Assembly (NCBI GenBank): GCA_964650695.1
Contig: CAZYVA010000039.1
Location: forward strand, 1 to 16,265
Length of the DNA stretch: 16,265 nt
Reading direction: 5' to 3'
Source of the DNA: CAZYVA01 sp964650695
GTDB lineage: Bacteria > Bacillota > Clostridia > Lachnospirales > Lachnospiraceae
In this document: positions 15,661 through 16,265 of the stretch, piece after piece
How the letters are laid out: each line of letters begins with the position of its first letter
How positions within the stretch are numbered: position 1 is the stretch's first letter
Program-made: the position numbers and the translations under genes
The notes under the pieces: model-generated
What the model saw: only the letters and a program-made list of their open reading frames with translations
What the model was told of the DNA's origin: nothing
Databases searched by the model: none

Positions 15661-15689
15661 ATTCTACCACAAAACCAAACAATTATCAA
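15661..15689 (-). promoter_or_regulatory. Sigma-A-type promoter of the shikimate kinase-aroD-miaA gene run
   Basis: On the minus strand -35 TTGATA (15689-15684) and -10 TAGAAT (15666-15661) are separated by exactly 17 bases, and TGG precedes the -10 as an extended element. The start of transcription would be near 15654, about 60 bases before ATG 15591. No hairpin or recognised riboswitch is evident in that short leader. Confidence 0.8.
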
Positions 15690-15766
15690 CAAAGGCCAGG
15701 AATACGTTCCCCTTTCCGCTGATTTTCCATTCATTAAAATAATATTAAAAACACGCCCTTCTTTGC

Positions 15767-15795
15767 TTGACTTCCATTTCCGAAAGCATTATACT
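15767..15795 (+). promoter_or_regulatory. Sigma-A-type promoter of the secreted-protein gene
   Basis: -35 TTGACT (15767-15772) and -10 TATACT (15790-15795) are separated by 17 bases, a near-consensus arrangement. An AT-rich tract at about 15731-15751 lies upstream and could act as a distal UP element. Transcription would begin near 15802, about 50 bases before the ATG. It is divergent from the aro-run promoter, about 80 bases away. Confidence 0.82.
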
Positions 15796-15852
15796 TGGCT
15801 TGTCAAAATTCATTTCTTTGGGGAGGAGAAAGTAGGAAAAGGAGGATGCTTT

Positions 15853-16265
15853 ATGAGCAAAAGGAAATCATGGCTGTCCGCTTTGCTATGCGCAGCACTG
15901 GCTGTAGCATTGGCATTCGGACTTGTGCCAGAAACAGCAGAGGCTTCTAACCCAGAGCCGACATTAGAGACCTGTATATATTGGAACCAAATAGGATATA
16001 ACATTAATCAGACTACGCAGCAATACTATGCTGATACCCAATATGACAGCACTACTGGTACATATCAGTACCTGCCTATCAGCAGTGTACCGTGGAATAT
16101 CCGGGTGGAAAAGGGCCAGTCGTTTTATATTGGTGATTATGCCACTTATTACTATTACTATGATGCGGATATTGATTATGATGATGGGTGGAACGACAAA
16201 GAGATTTCCCAATCTCTCAGCGAGATATCGAAAACCCGCTATAAATCCAGCAAAAAAAAGATTGC
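15853..16265 (+). CDS. Secreted tyrosine-rich protein of unknown function (3' end outside window)
   Basis: The frame is open for 137 codons to the window end. ATG 15853 has AGGAGG seven bases upstream. Residues 1-31 form a Sec signal peptide: basic MSKRKSW, a hydrophobic core (LSALLCAALAVALAFGLV), then PETAEA with an AxA-type site, cleaved probably after A31. The mature part begins SNPEPTLETCIYWNQIGYN and is rich in Y, D, T, Q and N, including YATYYYYYDADIDYDDGW near residues 99-116, then turns basic (TRYKSSKKK) at the edge. There is no lipobox and no motif I recognise. Codon use (TAT, ATA, TTA, GAT) is visibly more AT-rich than in the genes to the left. It may be a surface or cell-wall protein; the family is unknown. 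Confidence 0.85.
   Translation, partial: MSKRKSWLSALLCAALAVALAFGLVPETAEASNPEPTLETCIYWNQIGYNINQTTQQYYADTQYDSTTGTYQYLPISSVPWNIRVEKGQSFYIGDYATYYYYYDADIDYDDGWNDKEISQSLSEISKTRYKSSKKKI

Noticed and set aside
15853..15945. Lipoprotein signal in the secreted protein (cysteine at residue 13)
   Set aside because: The residues before the cysteine are A-L-L; a lipobox needs a small residue at -1, and the cysteine lies within the hydrophobic core. An AxA-type site at 29-31 fits better.

Overview
The window looks like a chromosomal segment of a fairly GC-rich member of the Clostridia, most likely Lachnospiraceae. This is inferred from the gene order (DUF4321-radC-mreBCD-pbp2-minDE-rodA), from strong AGGAGG-type ribosome sites, from the very long class B PBP2, and from the next-door group of aro, miaA, PLP-lyase and flavoprotein genes. 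The ten Ns at 9769-9778 show a draft assembly. I saw no rRNA, tRNA, CRISPR array or insertion sequence.

The left half (1-8150, all minus strand) is a tightly packed cell-shape and division operon read leftward: DUF4321 membrane protein, radC, a divergent mreB, mreC, mreD, a 984-residue pbp2, minD, a short minE, and rodA, which runs off the left edge. Genes overlap or lie within about 60 bases of one another, and several use TTG or GTG starts. A sigma-A-type promoter with an extended -10 sits just upstream, at 8211-8239. MreB/C/D, PBP2 and RodA form the elongasome that builds lateral wall. MinD and MinE normally place the division site through MinC, but no minC lies between pbp2 and minD, and MinE lacks the usual N-terminal membrane-targeting helix.

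The middle and right (8289-15591, also minus strand) form a second run of genes: an EctA-like GNAT domain fused to shikimate kinase, aroD, miaA, a methionine gamma-lyase-family PLP enzyme, a BaiN/HI0933-type flavoprotein, and a COG2509-type FAD dehydrogenase broken only by the assembly gap. The likely promoter is at 15661-15689. The run has two shikimate-pathway steps, a tRNA modification enzyme, and three enzymes of uncertain substrate.

At the right edge a divergent promoter (15767-15795) drives a plus-strand gene starting at 15853. It encodes a secreted, tyrosine-rich protein that is cut off by the window end. Its sequence is visibly more AT-rich than its neighbours, and it probably marks the start of an accessory region.

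The observations most worth following are the MinDE pair without MinC and with a truncated MinE, the acetyltransferase-shikimate kinase fusion, the non-canonical nucleotide-binding motif in MreB, the large insertion in PBP2, and the exported unknown at the right edge.
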